64,000 nucleotides of DNA from Corynebacterium uropygiale (GTDB lineage Bacteria; Actinomycetota; Actinomycetes; Mycobacteriales; Mycobacteriaceae): the NCBI RefSeq assembly GCF_021568315.1, contig NZ_JAKGSI010000002.1, positions 451,071 through 515,070 of the forward strand. Reading direction: 5' to 3'. Of this stretch, positions 8,651-15,834 are shown piece after piece; the first letter of the stretch is position 1; each line of letters opens with the position of its first letter. Below the pieces are notes generated by a model, which was not told the origin of the DNA, did not search any database, and saw only the letters and a program-made list of their open reading frames with translations. The translations under genes were made by a program, and so were the position numbers.

Positions 8651-10210
8651 GTGGCCCTTCTCCTCCGTCTTCTTCTCGCAGCGCTCTCGGGGGTCTGCTT
8701 CTTCGCCTCCTTCGAACCACTCGGCTGGTGGATTGCTGGCATCGTCTCCGCTCTTCTCCTCATTCTCAGCCTCATGCCGTGGACCAGCGACCGGCTGCCT
8801 GAGCGTCTGCGTCGTCCCCTCCGCGGACGCGGCGGCATGCTCATCGCAGCGGTGCAGGCTCTCGTCGCATATCTCTGCCTGCTGCCGTGGGTAGGGGAGT
8901 TCGTGGGCCCGCTGCCCTATGTGGCCCTCGCGGTGGTGCTGAGCCTGTATTCGCTGCTCCTGGGCGGGGCGGGCGCTCGGCTCTTGCACCGCCGTGGCGG
9001 GCTGCTCGGATTCGTCTTCCTCTACGTGGTAGTGGAGTGGCTGCGCAGCTCCTGGCCTTTCGGAGGCTTCGCCTGGGTGCGCCTGGCGTGGGGGCAGATC
9101 GACGGCCCACTCGCCGCTCTCGCCCGGTGGGGAGGGCCCTCGCTGGTGACGTTCGCGACCATCGCGCTCGCGGCGGCGTGCATCGCCCTCTACCGGGCGC
9201 TTGCCTCCCGCGGTGGCTCGCTGCTCCCCGCGATCCTCTCCATCCTCCTCATCGTGGGGAGCGCCGGGTGGTGCGGCCTCCAGCTCAACGCGCCGGAGCA
9301 CACCACGGGGCGCACGACGGTCGGCGCCGTGCAGGGCAACGTCCCGCGCATGGGCTTGGACTTCAATGCCCAGCGCCGCGCCGTGCTGGCCAATCACGTG
9401 CGAGAGACCGAGGCCATCGACGAGCCCGTCGATTTCCTCGTGTGGCCGGAAAACTCCGTCGACGTCAACCCACTCGTTGACCGCGCCGCAGGGGAGATGC
9501 TCCAGGAAGCCCTCGACGCCGTCAAGGTGCCGATCCTCATTGGGACCATCACCGTGGACGAGGTGGGGGACCGCAACACCATGCTCGTCATGGATCCGGA
9601 GAAGGGGCCCGTCGACAAGCACATCAAGAAGTACCTTCAGCCCTTCGGCGAGTACATGCCCATGCGCTCCTTCCTCCGGCACTTCAGCCCCTATGTTGAC
9701 CGTGCTGGCAACTTCCAGCCCGGTGATGGCGATGGGGTCGTCGATATCGCCGGTGTGCGCCTCGGGATCATGACGTGCTACGAGGTGGCCTTTGACCAGG
9801 CCGGACGCGATGCCATCTTGCACGGCGCCACGCTGCTGGCGACCCCCACCAACAACGCGACCTTCGGTTTCACCGACATGAGCTACCAGCAGCTCGCGAT
9901 GAGCCGTATGCGCGCCATTGAACTCGACCGCGCCGTCGTCGTCTCCGCCACCTCGGGTGTTTCCGCCATGGTCGAGCCCGACGGCACCGTCACGCAGCAC
10001 ACCCACATCTTCGAGCCCCGGCATCTTGTTGCGGAGATGCCCCTGAGGGATACCATCACTATGGCCGCGCGCTACGGTTTTATCATCGACATCACGATGG
10101 TTATTATCGGTACTTTGTTCATGGCTTGGGCTTTCGTCCCTCATCGGGGCGCCTCCCTCGACCAGGGACACGCCGCCCCATCCAGGTCCACACGAAAGAA
10201 GAGGAAATAA
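8651..10210 (+). CDS. lnt: Apolipoprotein N-acyltransferase
   Basis: 519 residues. An N-terminal membrane region of about six helices (to ~residue 205) precedes a nitrilase-like domain. The catalytic triad residues are visible: Glu in VWPENSVD, Lys in KKYLQPFGEYMP and Cys in GIMTCYEVAF. Lnt adds the third acyl chain to the N-terminal cysteine of lipoproteins on the outer face of the membrane. It begins directly after fxsA, and ppm1 overlaps its stop by one base. In Corynebacterium lnt and ppm1 are adjacent separate genes, whereas in M. tuberculosis they are fused; the arrangement here is the corynebacterial one. Confidence 0.95.
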   Translation: MALLLRLLLAALSGVCFFASFEPLGWWIAGIVSALLLILSLMPWTSDRLPERLRRPLRGRGGMLIAAVQALVAYLCLLPWVGEFVGPLPYVALAVVLSLYSLLLGGAGARLLHRRGGLLGFVFLYVVVEWLRSSWPFGGFAWVRLAWGQIDGPLAALARWGGPSLVTFATIALAAACIALYRALASRGGSLLPAILSILLIVGSAGWCGLQLNAPEHTTGRTTVGAVQGNVPRMGLDFNAQRRAVLANHVRETEAIDEPVDFLVWPENSVDVNPLVDRAAGEMLQEALDAVKVPILIGTITVDEVGDRNTMLVMDPEKGPVDKHIKKYLQPFGEYMPMRSFLRHFSPYVDRAGNFQPGDGDGVVDIAGVRLGIMTCYEVAFDQAGRDAILHGATLLATPTNNATFGFTDMSYQQLAMSRMRAIELDRAVVVSATSGVSAMVEPDGTVTQHTHIFEPRHLVAEMPLRDTITMAARYGFIIDITMVIIGTLFMAWAFVPHRGASLDQGHAAPSRSTRKKRK

Positions 10211-11034
10211 TGAGCGCCCCCTCAGAGTCCACTCTGGTCGTCATCCCCACGTTCAACGAGCTGGAAAACCTTCCGCTCATCGTGGGCCGCGTGCGCACCG
10301 CCGCACCGGATGTCGACGTCCTCATCGTCGACGACAATAGCCCCGACGGCACCGGCCGCAAAGCCGACGAGATCTCCGCCGCGGACTCCCAGGTGCACGT
10401 CCTCCACCGCGAGGGAAAGGAGGGGCTCTGCGCCGCCTACATGGCGGGATTCTCCTGGGGTCTCGAGCGCGGCTACCAGGTCATCTGCGAAATGGACGCC
10501 GACGGATCCCACGCCCCCGAGCAGCTGCACCTGCTCCTCGAGGAGATCGACAAGGGCGCGGACCTCGTCATTGGGTCCCGCTATATCGACGGCGGCAAGG
10601 TGGTGAACTGGCCGAAGAAGCGCTGGTTCCTGTCCCGCGGCGGCAACATCTACATTTCCGCGGCGCTGGGTGCGGGTCTCAGCGACATGACCGCAGGGTA
10701 CCGGGCTTATCGTCGCGAGCTCCTCGAGAAGCTGGACCTGGAGGCGCTCTCGCACGCGGGCTATATCTTCCAGGTGGAGCTCGCCTGGCGGGCCGTCGAG
10801 GCTGGCGCCGACGTCTGCGAGGTCCCCATCACCTTCACCGAGCGTGAGATCGGCGAGTCCAAGCTCGATGGCTCCTTCGTCAAGGATTCCCTCGTGGAAG
10901 TGACCAAATGGGGAGTCCAGCACCGCGTGACCCAGCTGAAGGAGCTGAGCTCCATCCTCGGCGAGCTCCGCGGGGAGCGCCAGCGCAAGAAGCAGGCCCG
11001 CAAGGCGCGCCGCCAGATGCGCGACGCCGACTAG
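10210..11034 (+). CDS. ppm1: Polyprenol monophosphomannose synthase (Ppm1 catalytic domain)
   Basis: 274 residues from the ATG at 10210, which overlaps the lnt TAA (TAATG) and follows AGAGGAA. It is a GT-A fold family 2 glycosyltransferase with VIPTFNELENL, the first acidic pair in VDDNSPDGT, and CEMDADGSH as the DxD-like metal site. It transfers mannose from GDP-mannose to polyprenyl phosphate at the membrane, giving the donor used for lipomannan/lipoarabinomannan and protein O-mannosylation. There are no membrane segments, and the protein ends in a Lys/Arg-rich tail (QRKKQARKARRQ) that could bind the membrane or Lnt. Translational coupling with lnt supports physical interaction. Confidence 0.95.
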   Translation: MSAPSESTLVVIPTFNELENLPLIVGRVRTAAPDVDVLIVDDNSPDGTGRKADEISAADSQVHVLHREGKEGLCAAYMAGFSWGLERGYQVICEMDADGSHAPEQLHLLLEEIDKGADLVIGSRYIDGGKVVNWPKKRWFLSRGGNIYISAALGAGLSDMTAGYRAYRRELLEKLDLEALSHAGYIFQVELAWRAVEAGADVCEVPITFTEREIGESKLDGSFVKDSLVEVTKWGVQHRVTQLKELSSILGELRGERQRKKQARKARRQMRDAD

Positions 11035-11076
11035 GCTCCGGGGCGGGGCAGCACACGTCACACGAGCATGAAGAAA

Positions 11077-11116
11077 GCGAGGGGAGAAGGGGAGAGGCCC
11101 CTCAACTCCTCCTCGC
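11077..11116. terminator. Hairpin between convergent ppm1 and rbpA
   Basis: GCGAGGGGAG (11077-11086) can pair with CTCCTCCTCGC (11106-11116, one bulged T), and inside it GGGG (11089-11092) pairs with CCCC (11098-11101). It lies between two converging genes and could serve both, but neither side has a clear U-run. Confidence 0.4.
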
Positions 11117-11137
11117 TCAGGGAGTGCGGCGTGGCTA

Positions 11138-11533
11138 TTACTTGCCGTCCTTTTCCTGCTTGGCTTCCTGCTCTTTCTGCTGTTTGAGAAGCTTCGCGGC
11201 GTTTCGACGACGCTTCCGCAGCTGCTCAATACGCTCTTCCAGGAGGGCGTCGAGTTCCTCCATGGAGCGGCGCTCGCAGAGCATGTCCCAGTGCGTCCGC
11301 GGGGGCTTGGCGGGCTTGGCCTCGGTGCCTTCGCCCTCCATGAGGATGCCGACCTTCCCGTTCTTGCACAGCCAGGTGCCGGGGATTTCTGCGTCCTCGG
11401 CGAAGGGGACCTCGTAGACGTCGCCTTCCTCGGTGCGATACTTCACTAACTGACGGGGCGCCAGGTCGTGATCTCGATCGGTTTCATAACTCACGGCGCC
11501 CATCCGGCTGCCACGAAGCACGCGGTCTGCCAT
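11138..11533 (-). CDS. rbpA: RNA polymerase-binding protein RbpA
   Basis: 131 residues starting at MADRVLRGSRMG, the standard RbpA N-terminus; AGAAAGGA lies ~8 nt upstream of the ATG at 11533. The central zinc-ribbon-like core is recognisable (YRTEEGDVYEVPFAEDAEIP, LCKNGKVG), followed by the sigma-binding segment (RTHWDMLCERRSMEELDALL). A C-terminal Lys/Gln/Glu-rich extension of ~25 residues (LLKQQKEQEAKQEK) is longer than in mycobacteria. RbpA binds group 1/2 sigma factors and stabilises open promoter complexes in actinobacteria. A SigH/SigR-type promoter lies upstream, consistent with stress induction known for rbpA in Streptomyces. Confidence 0.95.
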   Translation of the reverse strand: MADRVLRGSRMGAVSYETDRDHDLAPRQLVKYRTEEGDVYEVPFAEDAEIPGTWLCKNGKVGILMEGEGTEAKPAKPPRTHWDMLCERRSMEELDALLEERIEQLRKRRRNAAKLLKQQKEQEAKQEKDGK

Positions 11534-11611
11534 CTTGACATCAGTCCTTTCTGGTTGTGTTCGCACCCTCTCGCGACGCGTGTGCGAATCCTCGGCGGAT
11601 TCAGACACCAC

Positions 11612-11642
11612 AGTATAACGAATGATGCCCTCCGCTTATTCC
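11612..11642 (-). promoter_or_regulatory. SigH/SigR-type promoter, overlapping a SigA -10, for rbpA
   Basis: Read on the minus strand: GGGAATA, a gap, then CGTT. GGAAT occupies 11642-11638 and GTT 11619-11617, a spacing of 18 nt that fits the SigH/SigR consensus GGAAT-N18-GTT. The bases right after it form TATACT (11617-11612), a good vegetative -10 box, so the two promoter types overlap. The predicted leader is about 75-80 nt. Confidence 0.6.
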
Positions 11643-11787
11643 CGCGCCGGGGAGTCCGCGCCGATCATCCGCCGGCTCTCCGTGCAGCGCGGGATCTGGC
11701 CCGTCGTGGCGTACGCCCACACACCGACTATGCTAGAGAAAACACCGTTGCCTCTCTGCGAAGAAAGTCGAGTGCTAAGACGAAGCC

Positions 11788-12513
11788 ATGGCTGCTCAAC
11801 CACGTCAAACACGGAAATTCCAGCGCAATAACAAGGTCGTTGCTCTCTTCGTGGCGTTGATCGTCATCCTGGCGGTCGCCGGCGTGGCACCCATGATCGT
11901 TTCCGCCATCATGGGCCCCGGCACGCGCACGGAGATGCTCAATGCCGATGGCGCGAAACCCGCCAGCACCGACGTTACCGGCCACTGGACGGTGGGCAAG
12001 GGCTCTCGTCCCAACACCTCCGCCGTCGGCTTCACCTTCGAGGAGATCCTCCCGAGCGGGCACAAGCTCACCTCTGGCACGACGCACGACGTGTCCGGCT
12101 TCGTCGACATCGAGGGGACGACGCTCCAGCGCGGCGAAGTTACCGTCCAGATGGGCAACATTTCCACCGATGAACAAAAGCGCGACATCAACGTCCGCCG
12201 CAAGCTGCTCTTCACGGACCAGTACCCGGAGTCGCACTTCACGCTCACCAAGCCGGTTGACGTCTCCCAGGTGCCGGGCAATGGCACGCCGGGCACGCTG
12301 ACGCTCACGGGAACGCTCACCATCATGGGGCAGTCCCACGAGATCACGCAAGAGTTCCAGGCGCTGCGCGATGATGACCGCCTCGTCGTCTCCGCCGATG
12401 TGCCCATCGCCCGCGAGGACTACGGCGTCAAGACGCCTGACTTCATCGCCGCGAAGGTTGCCCCGAAGGGTCTTCTCAACATCCGGCTGAGCTTCGACAA
12501 GTCTGAGGGCTAG
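11788..12513 (+). CDS. Membrane-anchored YceI-family lipid-binding protein
   Basis: 241 residues. A short basic cytosolic N-terminus is followed by a single hydrophobic segment (VVALFVALIVILAVAGVAP, about residues 17-40) that anchors the rest outside the membrane. The remainder is a YceI beta-barrel: TGHWTVGKGSRP at its start, TLTLTGTLTIMGQSHE and the closing AREDYGVKTPDF. YceI proteins bind long isoprenoid chains in a lipocalin-like cavity; the actinobacterial function is unknown. A TATGCT -10-like box lies at 11729-11734. The small membrane gene at 12531 follows after 17 nt and is probably cotranscribed. Confidence 0.85.
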   Translation: MAAQPRQTRKFQRNNKVVALFVALIVILAVAGVAPMIVSAIMGPGTRTEMLNADGAKPASTDVTGHWTVGKGSRPNTSAVGFTFEEILPSGHKLTSGTTHDVSGFVDIEGTTLQRGEVTVQMGNISTDEQKRDINVRRKLLFTDQYPESHFTLTKPVDVSQVPGNGTPGTLTLTGTLTIMGQSHEITQEFQALRDDDRLVVSADVPIAREDYGVKTPDFIAAKVAPKGLLNIRLSFDKSEG

Positions 12514-12530
12514 GAAGGACGGGCTCGACG

Positions 12531-12689
12531 GTGGACCCCAGGCGTCTTCATATGTTCTTGTGGCTGAGGCTCGTCGTCCTCGTGGTGTTCTGCGGCTACG
12601 TCGCGTACGAGGGAATGACGATCGTTGCGGTGCTCGCAGCGTTGCTCATCGTCCTTACAATCTGGCAGCTCATCATGGCGTATCGCTAG
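12531..12689 (+). CDS. Small two-helix membrane protein (52 residues)
   Basis: GTG at 12531 opens a 53-codon frame (with stop TAG at 12687-12689). AAGGACGGG lies about 10 nt upstream. The product starts with the basic MDPRRLHMF and has two hydrophobic stretches, LRLVVLVVFCGYVAY and TIVAVLAALLIVLTIWQLIM, separated by a short EG-M turn, ending AYR. The codon use is GC-rich and like its neighbours. I do not recognise a function. It is 17 nt after the YceI gene in the same orientation, so it may work with it at the membrane. Confidence 0.65.
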   Translation: MDPRRLHMFLWLRLVVLVVFCGYVAYEGMTIVAVLAALLIVLTIWQLIMAYR

Positions 12690-12708
12690 ATCCCTCCCCA
12701 ATTGGCCG

Positions 12709-12722
12709 ATAATGTACATTAT
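12709..12722. repeat. Perfect 14-nt palindrome ATAATGTACATTAT
   Basis: A perfect AT-rich palindrome 20 nt after the small membrane gene and ~180 nt beyond the 3' end of the MFS gene on the other strand. It marks the left edge of the lower-GC insert. It could be an operator, a weak terminator hairpin or an insertion scar; the window does not decide. From here to 12899 I see no gene. Confidence 0.4.
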
Positions 12723-12899
12723 GTCATTTAGCGCGTGGGGCGATTGACCCCTCGCCATACGCGCCCCTCCCCGTTCCGCGCGACCGCTCGAACCAGTTCA
12801 CGCGGTTGATCGTGCAGTTGACCTTCACGACATCACCTATGACATCCGGAGCGGCGCGAACCCCACACGATAGATGCAACCCTATTGAGTCATGATTCA

Positions 12900-14069
12900 T
12901 CACATCTGCGGCTCCCGCAGACGACCAGCAATCTCTATCAAAACCAGAGAAGCCACGCAGAAGCATACAGAGGCTAGCGGCAAGGATCCGGGGCCGAAGG
13001 AATGAAGGGCAATCCCTCCCACTGCACCACCAATCGATACGCCCAGGTACGTTCCAGAGGTATTCAACGCAAGAGCTTGGGGAGCTACAGAACCGGCTAA
13101 CATATAGAGCCGTGCTTGGATGGCGGGTGAATTCCAGAACGCCAACCCACCCCACAGAACAACTACACAGACAACAACAGAAATAGGGACCGGCCTTATA
13201 GCCCACAAGATCCACAACATGACCATCGAGGTAGTCATGCCGACAATCCCGAAAAGAAGCGTTCTACTAGGCCCCCACTTGTCGGTAAAAATGCCACCTA
13301 ACCAGATCCCAACAATACCAGCAATACCGGATAAGCTAAAGGCGAGTGCACGCTCCTCGATTCCACCAGAACTCGTTGAGCTGAGATAGGGTGCAAGGTA
13401 CGTCAACATCATCATTGACCCACTCATGAGGGCGCAATTCGATAAAAGTCCACACGCGATTGGCCCAGAAACCAACACACGCAGCTGCTCGCAGAGACCT
13501 GGCACTTCCCCACTCTGATGTTCATCCGGGAGCGTACCGAAGGAAGCACAAAGAACAATAACCCCTCCTGCTGCCATGGCGATAAAGCATGCTCGCCATC
13601 CATAATGCCCGCCAATCCATGCCCCGATCGGAACACCGCCGGCGATAGAGCCAGTAACACCAAGAGAAACGATGGCGACATAACGGCCGGTCTTGTCGCC
13701 GGGTGCTCGCTCCGCAGCAAACGCAAACACAGCCGGAGTGACAGCTGCCGCCGATGAAGCGATAACGATTCTCAGCGCCAACAGGAGCGTGTACGTCGAG
13801 ACTGCAGCCGCAAACGCATTAGCGCAAACGAAAATGATAATCCCGCAGCACAATAGACGTCTTCTAGGAACACGAGCACACGCCACTGCTGCCAAGGGAG
13901 CTACCAATGCAACAGTGAGAGAATAGGCAGTAACCAGCTGCCCCGCTTGTGATTCACTTACCCCAAGATCAGCAGCAAGCTCAGGTAAGATTCCAGATAT
14001 TACATAATCATCCGTATATACCACAAAAGCCGCGCCAAAAAGGGTCCATAACCACGAAGGAAATCGCAC
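12900..14069 (-). CDS. MFS drug/metabolite efflux transporter (DHA1 type)
   Basis: 389 residues with about 12 hydrophobic segments. The first helix carries the DHA1-type acidic motif (VYTDDYVISGILPELA), and the loop between helices 2 and 3 is short and basic (ACARVPRRRLL) in the place of motif A. Proton-driven export of small molecules is the likely function; the substrate is unknown. The gene starts 6 nt after the stop of a TetR-family gene, so the regulator and pump form one transcript, as in many efflux operons. Its base composition is visibly lower in GC than its surroundings: I count 31 of 60 G/C at 13501-13560 against 41 of 60 at 5161-5220. This suggests acquisition by transfer. Confidence 0.85.
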   Translation of the reverse strand: MRFPSWLWTLFGAAFVVYTDDYVISGILPELAADLGVSESQAGQLVTAYSLTVALVAPLAAVACARVPRRRLLCCGIIIFVCANAFAAAVSTYTLLLALRIVIASSAAAVTPAVFAFAAERAPGDKTGRYVAIVSLGVTGSIAGGVPIGAWIGGHYGWRACFIAMAAGGVIVLCASFGTLPDEHQSGEVPGLCEQLRVLVSGPIACGLLSNCALMSGSMMMLTYLAPYLSSTSSGGIEERALAFSLSGIAGIVGIWLGGIFTDKWGPSRTLLFGIVGMTTSMVMLWILWAIRPVPISVVVCVVVLWGGLAFWNSPAIQARLYMLAGSVAPQALALNTSGTYLGVSIGGAVGGIALHSFGPGSLPLASVCFCVASLVLIEIAGRLREPQM

Positions 14070-14075
14070 TCCGAT

Positions 14076-14675
14076 CTACCTTTCCATTTTGAGGATATTC
14101 TCCAATGCACTTCTCAACGTCGCGCGCAACTGGGGCACCGTGAGTGACCCATGCGGAGTGATGGTGTCCAGGGTCAACCCTCCGATGAGAGCAGAAATGT
14201 GCCGCGCAACAATGCTCGGATCAGGAACAGCCAGACACGATAGCGCTGATATAATAACGTCGTTGAGGTCGCTGCCCATTTGAGCCGCACATTCTGCAAA
14301 TACCGGCTGAGTCCGCGAGGCTCGAATAAGCTCAATGACGATAATTGCCTCCTCCCTGCTTTCTTCGTTGACAGGCAACACTTGCTCCAGGATCTCTTGC
14401 AGGGCACTGACAGCATCGTCCCCCCGAAGCGTCTTGAGTCGCTCCACCGGGTATTTCTTGAGCCGCGACTCCATCCTGGTCGTCGCTTTGAGCGCCGCAG
14501 CTGTCAGTAGGTCCTCACGATTATCAAAGAAATGACGGACCGATCCCACATTCAGCCCAGCCTCTAGGGCAACCTTTCTTATCGTGAGACCTTCCAAGCC
14601 ATTCTTGACGATTAACCGAAATGCTGCGTCCACCACCTGCTGGCGACGCTCTCGAATGTCTACACGCGCTGGCAT
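14076..14675 (-). CDS. TetR-family transcriptional regulator
   Basis: 199 residues from the ATG at 14675 (MPARVDIRERRQQ). A typical TetR DNA-binding domain covers residues ~8-55: AAFRLIVKNGLEGLTIRKVA, then EAGLNVGSVRHFFDNREDLL as the recognition helix region. The C-terminal TetR_C-like ligand domain is helical. An open frame extends 14 codons further upstream but has no better start signal. It is the first gene of a two-gene transcript with the MFS pump and most likely represses it until a pump substrate binds. It shares the lower GC content of the pump, so the pair probably arrived together. Confidence 0.87.
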   Translation of the reverse strand: MPARVDIRERRQQVVDAAFRLIVKNGLEGLTIRKVALEAGLNVGSVRHFFDNREDLLTAAALKATTRMESRLKKYPVERLKTLRGDDAVSALQEILEQVLPVNEESREEAIIVIELIRASRTQPVFAECAAQMGSDLNDVIISALSCLAVPDPSIVARHISALIGGLTLDTITPHGSLTVPQLRATLRSALENILKMER

Positions 14676-14822
14676 ATGCTGTACTGCTCGTTTCTCTGAG
14701 TATCGATCACACCACACCGTCCCTCGGGTTCGCAGTCGGAGAAGTCATCACGGGGTCGTGACATCCCGTAGAACGTCGTGACGCTCACCGTCTTCACCCG
14801 AAAGGCTTGCGTTGCGCCATAC

Positions 14823-14838
14823 TATCACAGGTGTGATA
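14823..14838. promoter_or_regulatory. 16-nt palindrome TATCACAGGTGTGATA, candidate operator
   Basis: TATCACA-GG-TGTGATA is a perfect inverted repeat about 150 nt upstream of the tetR start. Its size suits a TetR-family dimer. It resembles half-sites of the cAMP regulator GlxR (TGTGA/TCACA) but with the halves in the opposite order, so GlxR is unlikely. Confidence 0.4.
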
Positions 14839-15235
14839 CACACGGCGGGCGACCACCTGGAGCCGAGGCGACATGCGCGACGTCATTCCCATATCTGCTG
14901 TGCACGGCGCTTTTATACGTCACCTTCACAACCACCCGTCTCACACGAGAGGCCCACGGAAGCACGGCCTTCTATCACAGTCGGGATATATCCACCCTCG
15001 AGCTAAACGTCATCCCCCCCCCGGTAACGTCCAACCACCGAGTCCTCCCGTATATAGGGAGCGACGCTGCTCGGTCCCTTGGTGAGGAGCATGCAAATCA
15101 CCTCACACTCCCCGTCTGCCCAGTTCCCGCTAGAATCCTTCTGCATTGTCCGCGTATCACACAATGACCAAGCCTCCTGAGGCTCCGCCCAGCCACACAC
15201 CCCACCTCAGCAGCAGCTTTCACGCCGGGGGCCGA

Positions 15236-15268
15236 AATTTGCACACCTCCCCCATCAGAGTGCAAATT
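15236..15268. promoter_or_regulatory. Long inverted repeat at the marR promoter (candidate MarR operator)
   Basis: AATTTGCAC (15236-15244) and GTGCAAATT (15260-15268) form a perfect 9-bp inverted repeat with a 15-nt spacer. It ends ~14 nt before a TATAAC -10-like box (15282-15287), so it overlaps the expected -35 region of marR. This is the placement of an autoregulatory MarR site. Confidence 0.55.
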
Positions 15269-15310
15269 AGATTTCCTCTCTTATAACGATGACATGTAAC
15301 CTTCGGGGTT

Positions 15311-15829
15311 ATGACCAACCACTCTTTTGAACAAGGACAGAACCCCGAAGGAGTTCCGGACACCATCCATGACCGCGGCTCTGCCGACTGGTGGTCGGAG
15401 CTCATGATGCTCAGCAATCGCTTCTCGCGCCACGCCCTGTACCGCGCCGGCTACCCGCCGACCGCCGTGACCTGGCGCATCCTGGGCCACCTCGAGCGCC
15501 GTGGCGCCCTCCGCATCGGAGACATTGCAGAACTGGAGCGCACCGCTCAGCCCACCACCTCCCGCGTCGTGCGCCGCTTGGCTGACCAGGGCATCGTCGA
15601 AACCTTCCCTGGCCCCACGGATGCCCGCAGCACCATGGTGAAGCTCGCCCCTCCCGGCCAGAAGCTTCTCCGCGACATCCGCTTCTCCATCGGCCACGCC
15701 CTCGAGTCGCTTAACGCGGACCTCAGCGAGGAGGAGCTCATCGCCCTGGACCGCGCAAAGCCGGTTTTCCAGAAGCTTCTCCTCATGGAATTGGAAAAGC
15801 ACAACAAGCCTCAGCCGTCTAAGGAGTAA
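15311..15829 (+). CDS. MarR-family transcriptional regulator
   Basis: 172 residues. The winged-helix core is clear: RGALRIGDIAELERTAQPTT, then SRVVRRLADQGIVETFPG as recognition helix and DARSTMVKLAPPGQKLL as the wing. The dimerisation helices lie at both ends (WWSELMMLSNRFSRHALYR and LSEEELIALDRA). It is followed after 5 nt by an MFS exporter, so it most likely represses this operon and releases DNA on binding a phenolic or related pump substrate. A long inverted repeat sits over its promoter. Codon use is GC-rich again, unlike the TetR-MFS pair to its left. Confidence 0.9.
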   Translation: MTNHSFEQGQNPEGVPDTIHDRGSADWWSELMMLSNRFSRHALYRAGYPPTAVTWRILGHLERRGALRIGDIAELERTAQPTTSRVVRRLADQGIVETFPGPTDARSTMVKLAPPGQKLLRDIRFSIGHALESLNADLSEEELIALDRAKPVFQKLLLMELEKHNKPQPSKE

Positions 15830-15834
15830 ATTTT

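Larger units (their letters stand above)
14676..15310. other. Gene-poor spacer between TetR and MarR operons
   Basis: About 635 bp without a convincing gene. A 129-codon plus-strand frame at 14778-15167 resembles nothing known and has irregular codon use. The spacer contains a direct repeat GTCGTGAC (two copies around 14753 and 14774), the palindrome TATCACAGGTGTGATA, a run of nine C near 15014-15022, a short AGCCTC/GAGGCT hairpin near 15171-15184 and the marR operator. It is lower in GC than the core and probably belongs to the transferred segment. Confidence 0.5.

Noticed and set aside
6653..10171. A 1172-codon open frame on the minus strand opposite the lipase, fxsA and lnt.
   Set aside because: It is a GC-rich antisense shadow: low-complexity, His/Asp/Arg-rich, no domain. 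The plus-strand genes have clear motifs and promoters.
14821..14838. A GlxR (cAMP receptor) binding site.
   Set aside because: GlxR sites read TGTGA-N6-TCACA; here the half-sites are in the reverse order with a 2-nt spacer.
14778..15167. A 129-codon plus-strand frame in the TetR-MarR spacer.
   Set aside because: No ribosome binding site, no recognisable domain, irregular composition; treated as chance.
12709..15310. A prophage, insertion sequence or integrative element.
   Set aside because: No integrase, transposase, terminal repeats or target duplication can be seen; only composition suggests transfer.
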